52,896 bases of DNA from JARRLC01 sp050290865. Lineage in GTDB: Bacteria > Pseudomonadota > Alphaproteobacteria > Rhizobiales > Rhodomicrobiaceae. The DNA is taken from assembly GCA_050290865.1 (NCBI GenBank), contig JBNKIW010000023.1, forward strand, positions 1 to 52,896. The letters run 5' to 3'. Positions 46,760-52,896 of the stretch are shown in pieces. The notes beneath the pieces were generated by a model. The model did not search any database and was not told where the DNA came from. It was given only the letters and a program-made list of their open reading frames with translations. Position 1 is the first letter of the stretch. Each line of letters opens with the position of its first letter. The translations under genes were made by a program, and so were the position numbers.

Positions 46760-46779
46760 CGATTTCATTGATAATGAAA
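46732..46779. promoter_or_regulatory. Operators O2 and O3 downstream of the repressor
   Basis: Two identical palindromes TTTCATTGATAATGAAA at 46732-46748 and 46763-46779, with centres 31 bp apart, about three helical turns. They match O1 except at its centre. O3 overlaps a possible plus-strand promoter (TTGACG at 46756). This is a plausible PL-like control site for the plus-strand early genes, and the spacing suits cooperative repressor binding. Confidence 0.75.
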
Positions 46780-46815
46780 TAGCCTTGTCCCCGGAGAACA
46801 ATCCCGGGGGCGCTC

Positions 46816-47067
46816 ATGCGCTACAATCTCACCGACATCTCGCGCACGCCGCTCAGCGACACTGATCTCGCTGACGTCGCGATCGAAGCCCTGAACAAGG
46901 CGCGCGAGCCAGGCATCAGAATCTGCGACTGTCCGTGGGACCTCTGCGGCCGGGAAGATCGCGCAGGCCGATACCGCCGCGTCGTCTGGCGCACGGTGTT
47001 TCGCACTACACGTGAAGCCACCGCCATGCGCCGCCGTTTGGGCTCCTATCTCCGGAGGGCCGCATGA
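46816..47067 (+). CDS. First plus-strand early gene, function unknown
   Basis: An 83-residue protein starting MRYNLTDISRTPLSDTD. It has a helix (LADVAIEALNKAREPG), two cysteines close together (ICDCPWDLCGRED) and a basic C-terminus (RRVVWRTVFRTTREATAMRR). It starts 37 bp after operator O3 and is likely the first gene of a repressor-controlled operon. The downstream ATGA overlap at 47064 opens a frame that looks non-coding because an antisense gene occupies it. Confidence 0.6.
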   Translation: MRYNLTDISRTPLSDTDLADVAIEALNKAREPGIRICDCPWDLCGREDRAGRYRRVVWRTVFRTTREATAMRRRLGSYLRRAA

Positions 47068-47078
47068 CCCCTTTCGCT

Positions 47079-47411
47079 TCAGTGCAGGGAGCGGTTGATG
47101 AGCCAAGCGGCCACGCCGTCACGCGGAACGATCTGGTGGGTTTGATCATCCGCAAGCCTCACGATGCGACGAACCGGGACGCTGCGGTAACTAGGCAGCA
47201 TATGACACCACCCGTCAACGTACATTTGGCCATCAGTCACACGCAAACTCTTTGCTTCAACATATTCGGTAACGATGTCTCCTCTTGTTGTAAGTCGCTC
47301 AACGTAGAACGTCGAATTTATGGTAGCGCTCTTAGCATTCTTGCGCCGCAATACGCTGTTTGCGCGCAACATCGCTTCAGAGAACCAAGTCACAATACTG
47401 CAAAGGTGCAC
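47079..47411 (-). CDS. WYL-like domain protein, antisense to the early operon
   Basis: A protein of up to 110 residues; a GTG at 47411 or ATG at 47372 (MLRANSVLRRKN) could start it. The pattern INSTFYVERLTTRGDIV, GQMYVDGWCHMLPSYR and RRIVRLADD resembles a single WYL domain, a ligand-sensing fold of bacterial and phage regulators. The composition is richer in A+T than that of its neighbours. Its orientation opposes the flanking plus-strand genes, so it may be a later insertion that displaced an early gene. Confidence 0.55.
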   Translation of the reverse strand: MHLCSIVTWFSEAMLRANSVLRRKNAKSATINSTFYVERLTTRGDIVTEYVEAKSLRVTDGQMYVDGWCHMLPSYRSVPVRRIVRLADDQTHQIVPRDGVAAWLINRSLH

Positions 47412-47528
47412 GAGATTGCTCCATAACTGTCGAAGTGAGCGAGTGCTGACTATAGCGCTTGCTGGAGTATTGCACTAGTACGGAACAATTCATGGTAAAC
47501 GCCGATCTTCGGAAGGTCTTGTTATACA

Positions 47529-47999
47529 ATGACTTCTGACTTGTCGCCAAATGAGCGCATTTCCGCAAGCCGTGTGTGCTGCGGAGCTGCCGGTGAGCGG
47601 ACGCGCACCCGGTCCTCCGGTTCCCCATACGGAGGATCGGGCCAGGATAGCAAAGCGGGGCGTCACGCGCGCCGCTCACCGGCGGGCGATGGCACCAGGA
47701 AAGTCTCGCCGGGTGAGGATATCAGAATCCGTAAACCGATAATCACGCCTAAGATTGTATTTCATAATTATGTCGCGCCGCAGGTGAGGCGTAAAGGCGG
47801 CAAAAAGCAGACAAAATGGCAACCACCCCTAGCCCGGATTACAGCCATTAGCGGGCATCTTTCGGCTGGTATCGCCGCGTCCTGGCTTGCGAAAGTCTTG
47901 TTCGAGACGGGAAACAATCTGCTCGCAGCCATCGCCATGGTTGCCGCTCTATGCGGCGCAGCGGCCGCTTGGCGGGAGGTAAGCCCATGGCGGAGCTGA
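47529..47999 (+). CDS. Possible small membrane protein upstream of the DUF1367-like gene
   Basis: A frame of up to 156 residues. The N-terminal half is Arg/Ser/Gly-rich and may not be translated, while the C-terminal 50 residues have a convincing membrane segment (NNLLAAIAMVAALCGAAAAW). Its end overlaps the next start by 13 bases, as is usual here. The true start is unclear. Function is unknown. Confidence 0.35.
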   Translation: MTSDLSPNERISASRVCCGAAGERTRTRSSGSPYGGSGQDSKAGRHARRSPAGDGTRKVSPGEDIRIRKPIITPKIVFHNYVAPQVRRKGGKKQTKWQPPLARITAISGHLSAGIAASWLAKVLFETGNNLLAAIAMVAALCGAAAAWREVSPWRS

Positions 48000-48586
48000 C
48001 GTTCCAGCGGAAAATCACGCGCCAGACATGCCCGCATTGTAAGAGCGAACTGCGCCAGGCGAAGGGCGCGGTTCCTTATCGCGACGCGGATCGCCTCATC
48101 TGGCGCGACTTCCTGGACCACCTCCAGCCCGGCACATGCTTCAAGGTGTCGCTGACGCTGCCCCGTTATCTGATCGACCACAAACGGTTCTTCGGCATCG
48201 TCAACAAGGCGTTCGAGAACAACCGCTCGAACATCCCCTTCGCCGACGCCGAGCACCTGCGCGCCTGGCTGCTCTGCGAGGCCGGGCACTGCGCAACCTT
48301 CGAAGTGCCCGCCAATGGCGCCCGCGTGCTGGGTCTCGATGGCTACGGCGATTTTCTCTGTCGCCTGATGTACCAGGCCGCCACCCGCAAGCACGCCTTC
48401 GCCGAGGCCGACGAGGTCCGCGCCGTCGTCACCGTGAAGATGCCGCACAGCGTGTCCTGGGCGCGGCTCGACCAGCGCGCTTTCGCGCCGGTCCGCGACG
48501 CCTGTTACGAGATCATCGAGACGCGCATCGTGCCCGGCGTGAAGGTTCAAGACCTGTTTTCATCAGCCCTGGAGGACCCGCAATGA
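47987..48586 (+). CDS. DUF1367-like phage protein
   Basis: A 199-residue protein starting MAELTFQRKITRQTCPHCKS. CPHCKSE suggests a small metal site. The middle region PRYLIDHKRFFGIVNKAFEN resembles the conserved part of DUF1367 proteins of lambda-like early regions. The C-terminal part has MPHSVSWARLDQRAFAPVRD. The function is not established, although family members lie near recombination genes. It couples to the next gene with an ATGA overlap. Confidence 0.6.
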   Translation: MAELTFQRKITRQTCPHCKSELRQAKGAVPYRDADRLIWRDFLDHLQPGTCFKVSLTLPRYLIDHKRFFGIVNKAFENNRSNIPFADAEHLRAWLLCEAGHCATFEVPANGARVLGLDGYGDFLCRLMYQAATRKHAFAEADEVRAVVTVKMPHSVSWARLDQRAFAPVRDACYEIIETRIVPGVKVQDLFSSALEDPQ

Positions 48587-48894
48587 GCAGCAGCCTGACT
48601 TATGGACGCCTGGTGCAGCTGAAGAACGGCCAGTGGATCGACCCGGCGGAGATCGCCAGCGTCATCGCCATCCGCGACCGCGATGGCCGCGGCGGCGTGA
48701 TCATCAACGCCTATGGCGGCTGGCATGTCCGCGTGTCGATTTTCGAGGATTACGACGAGGCCGCTGCCTATCGCGATTTCGTCGCCAGCCGGGCGAACGA
48801 GCGGGGCAGCAGGGCTAAGGTGCTGGGCGAAGTGGTGCCGCCGGCGCCGTCGAACGGCACGCTCGCGAAACCCGAGCCGAGGACTTGCGCATGA
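48583..48894 (+). CDS. Small early-region protein
   Basis: A 103-residue protein starting MSSSLTYGRLVQLKNGQW. A compact beta-rich start (WIDPAEIASVIAIRDRDG, GGVIINAYGGWHVRV) is followed by a helix (DEAAAYRDFVASRANER) and a disordered proline-rich tail. The ATG overlaps the previous stop and the TGA overlaps the next start, so it is within a translationally coupled run. No known family. Confidence 0.65.
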   Translation: MSSSLTYGRLVQLKNGQWIDPAEIASVIAIRDRDGRGGVIINAYGGWHVRVSIFEDYDEAAAYRDFVASRANERGSRAKVLGEVVPPAPSNGTLAKPEPRTCA

Positions 48895-49328
48895 CGCGGC
48901 GGCAATCCTCGTGGCCGAAGCGGGCCTTTCCGGTGCGTGTCGAGACGAAGCGCCGCCGTCAGCTGCGTGACGGTATGTCGGCGGCCTATCTCGCCGCCAT
49001 CCGGCAATTGCCGTGCTGCGCCTGCGGCGCGCCGGCGCCATCCGACGCCCATCACCTAAAAGCGGACACCGGCGAGCGCGGTGCCGCCATGAAAGCCACC
49101 GACCGTTTCGCTGTGCCGCTCTGCCGCGGGCCGCAAGGGTGCCACACCGGCGCCGGCGGCGTCGAGGCCGCGGGCAGCAGATGCGAGGCCGCCTGGTTCG
49201 CGGAGCGCGGCGTCAAGCCGCTCGTCCTCGCCGCGCGGCTGTGGACGAGCTGGACGGAAAAGAAGTGTGTCTCCGATCTCCGCCGCATCGTCGCCAGCCA
49301 CCAGCTCGATGAGGGGCGCGAAGAATGA
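48891..49328 (+). CDS. DUF968/HNH-like nuclease
   Basis: A 145-residue protein starting MTRRQSSWPKRAFPVRV. CCACG (about residues 42-46), SDAHHLK and VPLCRGPQGCHTG form the cysteine and histidine pattern of DUF968 and HNH-type phage proteins, thought to act in DNA recombination or repair. The C-terminus is helical. In many lambdoid phages a similar protein lies in the ninR-like region. Coupled at both ends by ATGA overlaps. Confidence 0.75.
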   Translation: MTRRQSSWPKRAFPVRVETKRRRQLRDGMSAAYLAAIRQLPCCACGAPAPSDAHHLKADTGERGAAMKATDRFAVPLCRGPQGCHTGAGGVEAAGSRCEAAWFAERGVKPLVLAARLWTSWTEKKCVSDLRRIVASHQLDEGREE

Positions 49329-49705
49329 CGAAACCGGTCCCCGCCCCCATCGTTCGCCGCGCGCGGAACCTGCAGCCGCTTGAGGATGCAGCGCACCAGC
49401 GCCAGGTGGCGCTGCGCGCAACAATCATGGCGGGGATTGCGAAACATTGTGCTGCGCGCGACGCCGCGATCGACGCGCGGCTTGGCCGGGGCACGGGGCG
49501 AGCCATCGGCGGCACGCCATCGAGCGCCGACGTTCTCGGTACTGCGCTTCGGCACGAGATCAGCACGGTCTTCATCGACGTGCTTGCCGGCATCTTTTCC
49601 GGGATCCAGCCCGGCACGATACGCGAGCGCAACGTCAACGCTTTCTGTGACCACTTCCGCGAGGCGGTAGCCAGCAAAGTTCGATCGAAGGGAGCAAAGC
49701 CATGA
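49325..49705 (+). CDS. Helical early protein of unknown function
   Basis: A 126-residue protein starting MTKPVPAPIVRRARNLQP. Mostly helical with many Ala and Arg (DAAHQRQVALRATIMAG, NAFCDHFREAVASKVRSK). A short hydrophobic stretch (TVFIDVLAGIFSGI) is unlikely to span a membrane. ATGA overlaps link it to both neighbours. It matches no family I know. Confidence 0.6.
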   Translation: MTKPVPAPIVRRARNLQPLEDAAHQRQVALRATIMAGIAKHCAARDAAIDARLGRGTGRAIGGTPSSADVLGTALRHEISTVFIDVLAGIFSGIQPGTIRERNVNAFCDHFREAVASKVRSKGAKP

Positions 49706-49926
49706 CCCAGCCTGTCAGACTGACACGAATACCACCGAATGACGCTCTCGCTGCCATGCGCGCCTTGCACGCGCAGGCGGTCGCGCGGTTGGCATCTCGG
49801 CCCGAGGACACGACCCCGGCCCGCTATGTCGAGCGGCTCGAACTGGAGTGCGGCATCAATGCGCTGGAAGTGCGGATGCTGGCAATGGCGCTGAGAGAGA
49901 AGATGGCGAAGGCGGTGCTGCAATGA
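49702..49926 (+). CDS. Small early protein
   Basis: A 74-residue protein starting MTQPVRLTRIPPNDALAA. It is helical (MRALHAQAVARLASR, CGINALEVRMLAMALREK). ATGA overlaps with both neighbours support translation. Function is unknown. Confidence 0.6.
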   Translation: MTQPVRLTRIPPNDALAAMRALHAQAVARLASRPEDTTPARYVERLELECGINALEVRMLAMALREKMAKAVLQ

Positions 49927-50294
49927 ACATTCTGCTGAACGATCGAGACCTGTTCGACCGGACGCTCCTCTTCACGGAACACCTCGGCGCCGAAGTGGCG
50001 CGAGCACGCATCAAGTGGCCGGGCAACGCCGACAAGCTCGCCGCCATGTCGGAGGAAGCGGGCGAAGTGGCAAGAGCCATGCTGCGCCACAAGCACGAAG
50101 GCGGCTCTGCCGCCGAGGTGTGGCGCGAGGCGGTGCAGCTTGCGGCCATGGCGCTGCGTGTTGCGACCGAGGGCACCGCGGAAATGCCGTACCGGCCGGG
50201 CGAGGCATTGGCGCAGTTCGCCATCGAAACGCGCGAGAAGGCAGTGGGCGAGGTCAGCACCACCAGCGGCGCGACAGACGACGCGGCGGCATAA
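49923..50294 (+). CDS. MazG-like nucleotide pyrophosphohydrolase-like protein
   Basis: A 123-residue protein from ATG 49923 (MNILLNDRDLFDRTLLF). The segment KLAAMSEEAGEVARAML contains the E-E-x-x-E pattern of the MazG-type all-alpha NTP pyrophosphohydrolases, followed by a second helix (VWREAVQLAAMALRV). Phage MazG proteins alter nucleotide pools or host stress signals. The second acidic metal-binding motif of full MazG is weak (EVWREAVQ), so activity is uncertain. Confidence 0.65.
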   Translation: MNILLNDRDLFDRTLLFTEHLGAEVARARIKWPGNADKLAAMSEEAGEVARAMLRHKHEGGSAAEVWREAVQLAAMALRVATEGTAEMPYRPGEALAQFAIETREKAVGEVSTTSGATDDAAA

Positions 50295-50394
50295 CCCCCA
50301 GGCGCCCAGCGGCCAGGCGGGGGCGAGGGGAGCGGTTTAGCGGGGTTGCCGCTCCCCCACACATCAGCGGGCAGAGATTGGGAGAGACAGCACG

Positions 50395-50511
50395 ATGAAC
50401 GCGCGAGAACTGGCCCAGGCACTCAACGGTATCGAGTATCCGGTCATGCTGCGCGAACTCGCGTGGCAATCACCTGCGGCACAGCAGAAGAAGGAGCCGG
50501 TGGCGGCATGA
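50395..50511 (+). CDS. 38-residue early peptide
   Basis: A short frame starting MNARELAQALNGIEYPV. GGAGAGA upstream (50381-50387) is a good ribosome site, and its TGA overlaps the next ATG (ATGA at 50508). These support translation, but no function can be inferred. Confidence 0.5.
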   Translation: MNARELAQALNGIEYPVMLRELAWQSPAAQQKKEPVAA

Positions 50512-50750
50512 TCCAGCACACACGCGCTCAACTCGCCCACGACGCCTTCTTCGATGACGACGATCGCCCGGATTTTTCCAAGCGGCCGCAATGGGCGAGA
50601 GAGAAATGGCAGCGTGTCGCCGACGCTGTCGAGGTCGCGGTCCGCGAAGACTGCGCGCTCATCGCTTTGGCAAAGGATGAAGGCGGATGGCCACGATACG
50701 CCGATGGGCACGAAATCGCCGCCGCCATCCGCGGAAAGGATGCGGAGTGA
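50508..50750 (+). CDS. Small early protein
   Basis: An 80-residue protein starting MIQHTRAQLAHDAFFDD. An acidic patch (DDDDRPDFSKRPQW) is followed by helices (EKWQRVADAVEVAVRED and HEIAAAIRGKDA). It overlaps the upstream peptide and the next gene (GTGA), so it is within the coupled run. Function unknown. Confidence 0.55.
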   Translation: MIQHTRAQLAHDAFFDDDDRPDFSKRPQWAREKWQRVADAVEVAVREDCALIALAKDEGGWPRYADGHEIAAAIRGKDAE

Positions 50751-51037
50751 ACCTGTCAGATCATCCTCCCGGCGAGAAGGTCGTCACCAATGCGGCCCGT
50801 CTCTATGAACTCCGCGCCGCAGTGCGGCGGCGGCTCGGCGAGCGCTTCCCTGAAGTCATGCGCGAGCACGGGGAATGGCTGCGGCGCATATCGAAGGTAT
50901 CGGGGAAGTCCGTCCTCGAAGTCGCCATCCAGGCGGCAGCGGAGTTGAAAGCCAAAGACCAGCCCGCTGCCGCAATCGTCATTCTCGCCGCCGCGGTTGA
51001 GGAGGCAGAGCCGACGAGCGAGAAGGGAGAGGCATGA
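50747..51037 (+). CDS. Small helical early protein
   Basis: A 96-residue protein from a GTG at 50747 overlapping the preceding TGA. The body is helical (LYELRAAVRRRLGERFPEV, SVLEVAIQAAAELKAKD). The following gene starts with an ATGA overlap at 51034. No family recognised. Confidence 0.55.
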   Translation: MNLSDHPPGEKVVTNAARLYELRAAVRRRLGERFPEVMREHGEWLRRISKVSGKSVLEVAIQAAAELKAKDQPAAAIVILAAAVEEAEPTSEKGEA

Positions 51038-51288
51038 CGAAACGCCCGCCAACTCCGCGCCTGCTCAACCTGACACAGGCCGCAGCTTACTGCGGCGTTT
51101 GCGCGAGCGTATTCAAACAGGCGTGCCCGGTACCGCCAGTATATCTGTGTGACCGCATCCCGCGCTATGACCGCTTCGCGCTTGACCGCTGGATCGACAG
51201 CTTGGACAATTCCCATCCCATCGAGGAAAGCAATCTGACGCGGATGTGGGACAATGCCGGGGACAGTCGTGCGCGTGCGGGGCATTAA
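51034..51288 (+). CDS. Excisionase-like (MerR/AlpA-type HTH) protein
   Basis: An 84-residue protein starting MTKRPPTPRLLNLTQAAAYC. NLTQAAAYCGVCASVFKQAC is a winged-helix recognition pattern as in AlpA/Xis, followed by PRYDRFALDRWIDSL, the usual wing. Its 3' end overlaps the integrase gene. Position beside int and size make it the likely recombination directionality factor. Confidence 0.75.
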   Translation: MTKRPPTPRLLNLTQAAAYCGVCASVFKQACPVPPVYLCDRIPRYDRFALDRWIDSLDNSHPIEESNLTRMWDNAGDSRARAGH

Positions 51289-52327
51289 GCGCTATTTCGA
51301 ACGCAAGACCGGGAAGTGGTATTGCTATCACCGCGCCACCGGCAAGCGCATCACGGAGGAGTTCGGCTCGGCGGAGTTCTTCACGCGTCTGGCCGCGTTG
51401 GACGCCGAGGTCAGGGCGAAGGCCGAGATCGCCGCCAAGCCCGGCACGCTCAATGCGCTCATCCTGGATTACAAGCAAACGGACAATTTCCGCGACCTCG
51501 CGGGGCGTACGCGGTCGGATTATGAGAAGGTCTTCGTGTTCCTGGAGCCGTTGTGGAACGCGCCTCTGAGCGCGTTTACCACGCCACAGCTTGTCAAACT
51601 GCGCACCAAATGGCGCCAAACGCGCGGACGCTGCTTTTTAAACCGCACACGGGCCGTGCTCTCCATTCTCTTCAACCACGCAATTGAAAACGGCGTGATG
51701 GCTACCAACCCCATCCGAGATACCAAGCAGATACGGCGGCCGAGAGACGCTGAATACGCCAACAGGCCGTGGACTTTGTCCGAGCGCCAAGCCGCGCTCC
51801 GGCATCTTGCGCCGCACCTGAAGTTGCCGGCGGCCATCGCACTTTGCTCCGGCATGCGTGAAGGCGACATCATTCGCCTGCCGCCAACCGTTGTCCACAG
51901 CGGCCAGATCAAGGTGCGCACGGCGAAGCGCGGGGTGTGGGTCTATATCCCTATCATCCCCGAACTTAGAAAGGCGCTGCTTGAGACCGGTGCGCATGGC
52001 GGCGACGAGGGCCATCGAGCCATTACGCTATGCACCAACTCGCGCGGCAAACCCTGGACGCCGAGCGGCTTTTCCTGTTCATTCCGAAAGGCGCTGAAGG
52101 ATCTGGAATCCAAAGGGCTGGTGGGTAAAAGCCTGACCTTTCATGGCCTTCGACACACGGTCGCCAGCGTCCTGGCAGAAAGTGGCGTGAGCGCAGAGGA
52201 TATTGCCGCCGTGCTTGGACAGCGCACCAGCCAGATGGCGGAGCACTACGCGCGAGAAGCCGACCGCTCACGCAGGACGCAGGCGGCGATTAAGAAGTTC
52301 AAGCCGTTGGGTGGTGGTGACGCATGA
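51254..52327 (+). CDS. int: Tyrosine-type phage integrase
   Basis: A 357-residue integrase starting MPGTVVRVRGIKRYFERK. The N-terminal arm-binding region (WYCYHRATGKRITEEFG) is followed by a core-binding domain (about 65-150) and catalytic domain. Catalytic residues seen are Arg202 (SGMREGDII), His297 and Arg300 in FHGLRHT, and Tyr332 in MAEHYAREAD. It recombines attP with attB in the tRNA-Thr gene, which lies about 160 bp downstream. The start at 51254 overlaps the xis-like gene by 35 bases. Confidence 0.95.
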   Translation: MPGTVVRVRGIKRYFERKTGKWYCYHRATGKRITEEFGSAEFFTRLAALDAEVRAKAEIAAKPGTLNALILDYKQTDNFRDLAGRTRSDYEKVFVFLEPLWNAPLSAFTTPQLVKLRTKWRQTRGRCFLNRTRAVLSILFNHAIENGVMATNPIRDTKQIRRPRDAEYANRPWTLSERQAALRHLAPHLKLPAAIALCSGMREGDIIRLPPTVVHSGQIKVRTAKRGVWVYIPIIPELRKALLETGAHGGDEGHRAITLCTNSRGKPWTPSGFSCSFRKALKDLESKGLVGKSLTFHGLRHTVASVLAESGVSAEDIAAVLGQRTSQMAEHYAREADRSRRTQAAIKKFKPLGGGDA

Positions 52328-52433
52328 ATTGTGGGTTCTGATATCGCGGCAGGACTCGGGTCATGAGGCGCGATAGGACGCCCGAAGGAAACGCTTCGCT
52401 GAGAACAAAAGATGACCACCATTGTCTAGAAAC

Positions 52434-52453
52434 ACGAACACCCTGTGTCTAGA
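52434..52453. promoter_or_regulatory. Candidate integrase arm-type sites, right end
   Basis: Two GTCTAGA copies at 52434-52440 and 52447-52453, 13 bp apart, between int and attR. They match the two copies near attL. Their closeness to the att core fits paired arm sites. Confidence 0.45.
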
Positions 52454-52470
52454 AAACGTCGTCGAACCAG

Positions 52471-52534
52471 CTAACTCATTGAAAATATTGGTGCCGCAAG
52501 AGGGATTCGAACCCCCGACCTACGCATTACGAAT
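52471..52534. repeat. attR: 3' part of the intact tRNA-Thr
   Basis: This segment is the right copy of the 64-bp repeat. It contains the 3' end of the intact tRNA gene plus 18 bp beyond it. The recombination point lies somewhere within the identity block that ends in the anticodon loop. Confidence 0.93.
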
Positions 52535-52564
52535 GCGCCGCTCTACCGACTGAGCTATTGCGGC
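52489..52564 (-). tRNA. tRNA-Thr (anticodon CGT)
   Basis: On the minus strand a full cloverleaf of 76 bases with encoded CCA is visible. The acceptor stem is GCCGCAA with TTGCGGC, the D arm GCTC/GAGC, the anticodon stem GCGCA with TGCGT and the loop TTCGTAA, giving anticodon CGT (Thr, ACG codons). The T arm holds GGTTCGAATCC. Integration has kept the gene intact by supplying the 3' end from the phage. Confidence 0.96.
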
Positions 52565-52896
52565 AGGCAATTTCCAATCACCGCCCCCAACTGGGTAATA
52601 GCGATAACCCCAAGCTCCCACAAATGCAAGCCTCGCACGGCATCCTGCAGGGTAATCGCAGCTCTCCCGCTAAGCCTCCGGCTATGCCGGACCGAGTAGA
52701 GGCCGTTTGACAGCTAGGGGATGGCGTCCCAGAGTGACAGGATCTCCTCAGGGGGCATCGTCAAGTTAACGGATCCTGGATGAATTTGCGTCAATGAAGC
52801 GATCATGACAGCAGTTCGTGATCAGTACTGTCCGGTTAAGCGCGGGACGTGGCGCGAATTTTGGTGTTCAAGCAGTAGTTTAAGGCCGGTTTTGCC
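52565..52896. other. Right flank (host side)
   Basis: About 330 bp beyond the tRNA gene show no convincing gene. The last part contains a stretch resembling insertion-sequence ends (ACTGTCCGGTTAAG near 52825), but no transposase is visible in the window. Confidence 0.4.

Larger units (their letters stand above)
156..52534. mobile_element. Complete temperate prophage (P2-type tail, lambda-type head) carrying a DGR
   Basis: The element is bounded by a 64-bp direct repeat that includes the 3' part of a tRNA-Thr gene. It contains integrase, excisionase, a repressor with operators, replication, packaging, head, contractile tail and lysis modules in a typical order. The late genes form one long minus-strand block (about 0.6-31 kb) and the replication genes another (38-46 kb). 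A plus-strand early block runs from about 46.8 kb to the integrase. No transposase, frameshifted structural gene or obvious deletion was seen, so the prophage may be functional. Cargo-like insertions include the DGR cassette and two AT-rich plus-strand islands. Confidence 0.95.

Noticed and set aside
47064..47426. Plus-strand frame starting in an ATGA overlap
   Set aside because: The translation has no structure-like pattern, and the opposite strand encodes a WYL-like protein across the same bases. The overlap may be a relic of a displaced gene.
52800..52896. Insertion-sequence-like end in the right flank
   Set aside because: Only a short motif is visible at the window edge, with no partner repeat or transposase.
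1..52896. CRISPR array
   Set aside because: No regularly spaced short direct repeats with unique spacers were seen. The three-copy 75-bp element is dispersed by thousands of bases.

Overview
The window holds one essentially complete prophage of about 52.4 kb in a GC-rich genome. Gene style and codon use suggest an alphaproteobacterium, probably Hyphomicrobiales, although this is inferred from resemblance only. A 64-bp direct repeat with two mismatches (156-219 and 52471-52534) marks attL and attR. The right copy is the 3' part of an intact tRNA-Thr(CGT) gene on the minus strand, and the left copy is the displaced 3' fragment. The integrase gene lies just inside the right end.

From left to right, the minus-strand late region reads leftwards. 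It holds a DUF3800 protein, a GYF-like protein, two small membrane proteins, overlapping spanins, a GH19 endolysin and a DNA methyltransferase. A P2-type contractile tail follows (gpD, gpX, gpU, tape measure, gpE with a -1 frameshift, tube, sheath, fibres, gpI, gpJ, gp25-like gpW, gpV), then a lambda-type head (major capsid E, decoration D, S49 protease with a nested scaffold, joining protein, portal, terminase subunits, GPZ). Two AT-rich plus-strand insertions (5814-6401 and 24548-25848) look like cargo. A two-hairpin repeat of about 75 bp occurs three times at gene junctions in the late operon.

The most interesting part is 31337-38064, a diversity-generating retroelement (DGR). It has a template repeat, an Avd protein, a DGR-type reverse transcriptase and two target genes, one on each side. 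Both targets end in an FGE-sulfatase (C-type-lectin-fold) domain carrying a 124-bp variable repeat. The repeats differ from the template almost only at template adenines (12 of 13 and 15 of 16 differences). Target 1 is TIR - nSTAND NTPase - transmembrane helix - variable FGE domain, the layout expected of a diversified immune-type receptor. Target 2 has a long helical N-terminus of unknown function joined to the same variable domain. Conserved hairpins follow both variable repeats.

The minus-strand early region (38097-46335) carries a regulator-like protein, an initiator gene with iteron-like repeats inside it, DnaB, an HTH-membrane protein, a DUF2303 protein, an outer-membrane beta-barrel protein, SSB and a Cro-like protein. 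A small CI-like repressor (46421-46759) is flanked by three matching palindromic operators. A plus-strand run of small, tightly coupled genes leads to xis and int at the right end.
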